Assembly (NCBI GenBank): GCA_020444065.1
Contig: JAHLLQ010000001.1
Coordinates: 620,001-684,000, forward strand
Origin: a bacterium
GTDB taxonomy: Bacteria > Sumerlaeota > Sumerlaeia > SLMS01 > JAHLLQ01
Reading direction: 5' to 3'
Length of the DNA: 64,000 nt
Shown here: piece after piece, positions 60,195 through 64,000 of the stretch
Layout: each line of letters opens with the position of its first letter
Position numbering within the stretch: the stretch's first letter is position 1
The notes under the pieces: model-generated
Told to the model about the DNA's origin: nothing
Database searches by the model: none
Seen by the model: the letters and a program-made list of their open reading frames with translations, nothing else
Translations under genes and position numbers: made by a program

Positions 60195-61849
60195 ACGAAA
60201 CGCTCTTCGGCCTTCTTGCGACCGGCTTCGCCCATCGTTTTCGCCCGCTCCGAATTATCAAGCAGCAACGCGATCGCATCCGCCAGCGTCGTTTCGTCGC
60301 GGGCGACGAGCCCATCTTCGCCCGGCGCGATCAGCGATGCCGCAGGGCCGCAGAACTCGTTTGCGATCACGGGTTTGCCGCGCAACCAGGCCTCGGCCAG
60401 CACCATGCCGAAGCTCTCGCTTTCGGACATCAGCGCAAACACATCGCACGCACGATAGGCTTGTTCGATCTCATCGTCAGACACGCGCCCGAGATAGACA
60501 ACATGATCAGAAACTTCACGTCGATCGGCATCGGGACCGATCAGAACGTGTCGCACGAGTCGATCTTGTTGGCGGAGTTTACCGACGGCATCCGAGACGA
60601 GCTGATAGCGCTTCTCCGCGCTCTTCCGACAAATCGTCAGCACCACGGCTTCATCCGACGCAATGCCATGCGATTCCTTCCAAGACGCGGAAGAGAAATC
60701 CGCTGCAACCCTGCCGGGCATCGGTACGCCTGGACCTACAAATTCGGCACGAATGCCTCGCGGGGTGAAGAACTCGCGAGCAGAGAATTCCGTGTTCGCC
60801 AAGACGAATCGACTGGCGCGCAGTCCATCGATGTATCCCGACCAGTAGTAGTAATCGTCGTCCATGTGCCAGAGCGCCATCGAGAGCACCGGCAACGGAC
60901 AAGCCTGCGAAACGTTCGGAATCACAGCCCACGGCAGGTTCGCCGCGATCACGTAGTCCACATCCTCCGGCGGCGTGCCCAGCGCATTCCAAAGTTCCGG
61001 ACACCTCGGGCCACGCAGCCAGTCGAACAGGCGCGACATCCATGGCGGCCGGCGAGTCGCAGCATTCCAAAGGTGATCCCACCAGGTCTTGCCATTCCGC
61101 CGGCCAAGTGCGCGGTAGTCATTCGCCAGGTCCGCGCGCTGCATGGGCGTCGATTCATCCGGGGGGCGGAAGAGGATCTCTTTGACCAGAACGCCAAGCG
61201 TGCGGTGATCCCGGATCGGCTGAAAGGGATTGCCGATTCGCATTTCGAGAATACGCGATGGCAACTCATCGATGGGGACAGTCAACGAGAAGTGATCGTG
61301 AACCTGTGCTTCTGCAAGGGTTCGACCGCCGCAATGCACTGACAAACGACCGGACTTGGGTGCGATTCCATTGATCCAGACGGTTCCGCGAAATCCCTCC
61401 GGCACAGACACTCGGGCACGTTTCCAACTCCACCGCCACGTCTCACGGTTCGGTTGGATTTCCGCATGATGCCAGCCGTCGAGGAGTTCCACATCGGTTC
61501 CGTCGCTGGCCGCCAGCAATTGGTCCAGGAACTCCTCCTTGATGTCTGCCCACTCGGCCTCGATGCGTCGCTGCAAAAACTTCGCAGCGGCCTTCAGGCG
61601 CCACTCTGCCGGTTGTGCGAGTGGAAAGCGCGTGACAGCAACATCGTTCTCCATCATGAAACCGGCCGGATAGCCTTCCTCCCAACGGACTCCCCAGTGA
61701 CCCACTGGCGCGATCTTCGATCCCGTCGTCGTCCAGATCTCGACCGAGTGCCCAAGCGCCACAAGATCGTCAATCAGGCGCCGGTGGTGAATCTCCGCAC
61801 CCCCGATCAGTTCCTGTCCCCAACGATAGGTCACGAAGAGGAATTTCAC
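60140..61849 (-). CDS. GT4-like glycosyltransferase with inserted beta-domain
   Basis: This protein of about 569 aa starts VKFLFVTYRWGQELIGGAE, a GT-B fold N-terminus. The C-terminal domain has CDVFALMSESESFGMVLAEAW, with the E-x7-E motif of GT4 enzymes. Between them (about 135-245) lies an inserted beta-rich domain with WINGIAPKSGRLSVHCGG and HRTLGVLVKEI, like the RxLG accessory domain of the radical SAM protein at 21403. GTG 61849 overlaps the stop of the upstream glycosyltransferase (GTGA) and has GGAG seven bases before. The 3' end overlaps the YfhO-like gene by 55 bases. Confidence 0.85.
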   Translation of the reverse strand: MKFLFVTYRWGQELIGGAEIHHRRLIDDLVALGHSVEIWTTTGSKIAPVGHWGVRWEEGYPAGFMMENDVAVTRFPLAQPAEWRLKAAAKFLQRRIEAEWADIKEEFLDQLLAASDGTDVELLDGWHHAEIQPNRETWRWSWKRARVSVPEGFRGTVWINGIAPKSGRLSVHCGGRTLAEAQVHDHFSLTVPIDELPSRILEMRIGNPFQPIRDHRTLGVLVKEILFRPPDESTPMQRADLANDYRALGRRNGKTWWDHLWNAATRRPPWMSRLFDWLRGPRCPELWNALGTPPEDVDYVIAANLPWAVIPNVSQACPLPVLSMALWHMDDDYYYWSGYIDGLRASRFVLANTEFSAREFFTPRGIRAEFVGPGVPMPGRVAADFSSASWKESHGIASDEAVVLTICRKSAEKRYQLVSDAVGKLRQQDRLVRHVLIGPDADRREVSDHVVYLGRVSDDEIEQAYRACDVFALMSESESFGMVLAEAWLRGKPVIANEFCGPAASLIAPGEDGLVARDETTLADAIALLLDNSERAKTMGEAGRKKAEERFVQRAATERLLAAIDDLRR

Positions 61850-63087
61850 GGCGCCGCTCCCCCGCCGTCGAGCGCTCGAAGCTTCGCTTCCACTTTCTTC
61901 ACCAGCGCCTCCCATGAGCGCCCACGGGCGAAATCGCGCCTTGCGGTACGTGCCTCATCGGAGTCTTCAGCGAGCATCTCTGCAATCCGGTCCGGCCAAT
62001 CCGAGGGCTGTGCGATAACAACCGGCGGAACGTAGAAACGCTCGACATCCGGAACTGGCGTGGAGATTACCGGCAACCCACAGGCAAGAAACTCGAGCGT
62101 CTTCACCGGATTGATCGCGCGGGCGGCCTCGTTGTCGGCAAACGGCATGATGCCCAGATCGCAATGCTGGTAGAACGCCGGCAGATCGCCGTGCGGTTTC
62201 AGACCGATCTCGTGGACATTGTCTGGAAAGCGAGGCGCCCGAAAGGCCGCTCGGCGTGGGCCGACCAAGACGATGGAGGCTTGCGGAAAGCGCCGGGCGG
62301 TTGCGTCAATCAGTTCGCCCGAAAGGCGATCGTTGAGCGTCCCGACGTATAGCAAGCGCGGCCGCGGAAGGTCGATCAGCTCGGCGGGCTCCTTCGCGGG
62401 GCGAGTCATCTTGTCGAAATCGACGCCGCTGGGAAGGAATTCCAGCCCGGCGATTTGCGGCGCGAATTTCTCCTTAAGCGAATTCGTGCCGGCGAAGGCA
62501 AAGTCGTGCGCTTTCAACAATCGCTGCTCGCGTTCGCGCCCATCCGATGGAGCCCAGTCGAAGGCGCAGAAGTCATCGATCAAATCGTACCCGACGTGTT
62601 TCGGCCTAAGCGCCGGAACCAGGTAATCGGCGAATGGAGAGTTTGTAAGGAAGTCGACTTCGAGCCCGCCGAGGACTTTCCGCAGGTAGGCGACGAGAAT
62701 TCGCCGATTCAGTGCTCGGACGGGGGCAGCGCGGTACTCTCCGGTCAAGATCAGCGGCGACGCGACCAGGAGCTTGCCATCGGCCATCACACGCGACGAT
62801 TGCCAACGACCCTGCAGAGGACCGGCGACCTGATGCAATTGGACGGGCGAGCAGAACAGAACGGGCCGGTGCTTCGCGAGGCCGACCGCCATTTCCTGGG
62901 GGCGCTGCCAGACGTCATCCCAGGCTACTTGGGAATACAGAAGGAGTGGGCGGGCGGCACTTCTGCTGGCCTCATGGCGCCATTTCGACGCAATTCCGCC
63001 CGAATCCGCAGACGCCAATTGCGCCGCCAGGCGGCCGTGCAGGCCAATCCAACGCAGGAACATGCTGGCTGTAACGTCTTGGGGCAT
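61846..63087 (-). CDS. Glycosyltransferase, GT1/GT4-like
   Basis: This 413-aa protein has a GT-B plan: an N-terminal segment LLLYSQVAWDDVWQRPQEMA near 48-67, then PRLLYVGTLNDRLSGELIDA and a C-terminal INPVKTLEFLACGLPVIST donor-binding motif. The N-terminal 45 residues are a weakly conserved extension. It is the upstream gene of a coupled pair with the next glycosyltransferase (GTGA overlap). The pair should add sugars to a surface polysaccharide; donors and acceptors are unknown. Confidence 0.88.
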   Translation of the reverse strand: MPQDVTASMFLRWIGLHGRLAAQLASADSGGIASKWRHEASRSAARPLLLYSQVAWDDVWQRPQEMAVGLAKHRPVLFCSPVQLHQVAGPLQGRWQSSRVMADGKLLVASPLILTGEYRAAPVRALNRRILVAYLRKVLGGLEVDFLTNSPFADYLVPALRPKHVGYDLIDDFCAFDWAPSDGREREQRLLKAHDFAFAGTNSLKEKFAPQIAGLEFLPSGVDFDKMTRPAKEPAELIDLPRPRLLYVGTLNDRLSGELIDATARRFPQASIVLVGPRRAAFRAPRFPDNVHEIGLKPHGDLPAFYQHCDLGIMPFADNEAARAINPVKTLEFLACGLPVISTPVPDVERFYVPPVVIAQPSDWPDRIAEMLAEDSDEARTARRDFARGRSWEALVKKVEAKLRALDGGGAAP

Positions 63088-63217
63088 CGGTTTCTCGCTG
63101 TCTCGCGGCGTCGACGGCCTGCCGAGCCCGAGTATTGACGAAGATGCGCGGCCGGGTACAAGAGTTGTTATCAGATTGAGGTGAGTAAGGCCTTTCAGAA
63201 GTCCAAGAGCGGCAGCG

Positions 63218-64000
63218 ATGAGCGAGAATCAACAACCCTTCGAGAAGCCCCACGATTCGGCCCCCAAGCGGTTCTGGAATTGGGCGACGGAACTAAACTT
63301 CCGCGTCCAGACGATCCTGCTCACGGCCGCGGCTCTGCTCTTCGCCGGCGCGATCACCGTCGTGCTCTCCGCGCTGGTCGTGAACCAGATGAAGAACGAG
63401 CTGGTCTCGATGGCGGAGGAAAACGCCAAGAACCTGGGTAACGAAGCCCGGCGCGAGATCGAGCGCGCGCTGCGGGCAAAGGACGCTTCTTCGCTGAACG
63501 AGATCCTCCAGGACCCGGAGGTTCGCACCTCATTCCGGCTCATGACGCGCGACGGGGCGGTGGTGCTGGCCGCAATGGTCGACAGCGAAGGCAACTGCAT
63601 CTACCAGCAGTTCGGCGACGAGACTCTCGTTCGCCGCAGCCACACAAACGCCGGTGGAGAGTTGGAAGGTCGCGTCCCGGGGACGGACGATCTGACTTGG
63701 GCCCTGGAAGTCCACGATTACCCGGAGGGCGTGACTCCGGAACGAATCCCCATCGAACACCAGGGCAAGACACTCGGCTTTGTTGAGTATGGAATCTCGG
63801 AAGAAGAAGCGATCGGCAACCTGGAGCGAATCAGTCACCACATCTCCGTCGGCTTGACGTATATGGTCGCGGTGGTCGTGCTGTTCCTCTCCGCCACGGT
63901 GTTCCTGCTCTACCGGGTTGCGAATCGTCACCTCGCTCTCCAGAAGCGCCACGACGATGCACAGCATCTTGCGCAGATCGGTACGATGGCGAGCGGCCTC
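63218..64000 (+). CDS. Membrane sensor histidine kinase (partial, runs off right edge)
   Basis: The frame is open from ATG 63218 to the edge (261 codons). A TM segment near 30-55 and another near 212-235 flank a periplasmic sensor domain of about 155 residues. The visible end AQIGTMASGL is the start of a HisKA box just before the phosphoacceptor His, so the catalytic part lies beyond the edge. GGCAG lies close upstream of the ATG. It is divergent from the glycosyltransferase pair. Ligand is unknown. Confidence 0.82.
   Translation, partial: MSENQQPFEKPHDSAPKRFWNWATELNFRVQTILLTAAALLFAGAITVVLSALVVNQMKNELVSMAEENAKNLGNEARREIERALRAKDASSLNEILQDPEVRTSFRLMTRDGAVVLAAMVDSEGNCIYQQFGDETLVRRSHTNAGGELEGRVPGTDDLTWALEVHDYPEGVTPERIPIEHQGKTLGFVEYGISEEEAIGNLERISHHISVGLTYMVAVVVLFLSATVFLLYRVANRHLALQKRHDDAQHLAQIGTMASGL

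Overview
This 64 kb window is a chromosomal segment of a GC-rich, Gram-negative-type bacterium. It carries an alternative complex III respiratory operon (actA-actB, cut by the left edge), type II secretion/type IV pilus assembly genes, many secreted beta-propeller or Gly-rich proteins, a Ser/Thr kinase with a DWG motif, and a standard tmRNA. That mix fits Planctomycetota-like or neighbouring lineages such as Sumerlaeota or Hydrogenedentota. The sequence alone does not settle the phylum.

Layout: 1-3471 (-) is the alternative complex III start (actB partial, actA). 3778-6150 (+) holds an MFS exporter and moaA, which has a ModE-like dyad in front. 6229-9254 (-) is a pilB/pilC pair. 9435-15554 has a secreted propeller protein, a CNNM/CBS membrane protein, a secreted protein with an S74-type chaperone tail, and a secreted Ntn hydrolase. 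15755-18028 is a two-gene KAP NTPase cassette of visibly lower GC. 18216-21350 is a small peptide ORF with its own terminator, followed by an ABC transporter/DUF1854 pair. 21403-29786 has a radical SAM/SPASM enzyme, an FG-GAP protein, a pseudopilin-like protein and a large Gly-rich/GLUG/dockerin-like secreted protein.

30043-33186 (-) is the most accessory-looking block. It has an SMC-like AAA ATPase overlapping a TOPRIM-like protein, a possible hsdM relic, a 71-aa gene, and the tmRNA gene ssrA directly beside them. 33530-38594 has a GPP34 protein, a second pseudopilin-like paralogue, sucC without sucD, a YjzC-like small protein and a second SPASM protein. 38668-46867 has a Ser/Thr kinase, an OppF-type ATPase, a GMC oxidoreductase pair, an SDR and a GT-C glycosyltransferase. 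46889-51517 has a gamma carbonic anhydrase, a site-2 protease, a DtxR regulator with a Cys-rich tail, a DA1-like LIM metallopeptidase and a pteridine-reductase-like SDR. 51525-55384 (-) is dnaK-grpE-histidine kinase. 55686-63087 is a surface-polysaccharide region (WlbA-like dehydrogenase, DUF6265, WlbB-like acetyltransferase, YfhO-like membrane protein, two glycosyltransferases). A sensor kinase is cut by the right edge.

Best candidates for undescribed systems are the ATPase/TOPRIM pair next to ssrA, the KAP NTPase with its unknown 150-aa partner, and the 43-aa peptide-terminator-ABC transporter/DUF1854 unit. The intergenic regions also carry short repeat or hairpin families (CACGAAGGCAC, TACGAG hairpin, AGYCACT tandem). 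No CRISPR array, rRNA, tRNA, transposase or integrase was seen.
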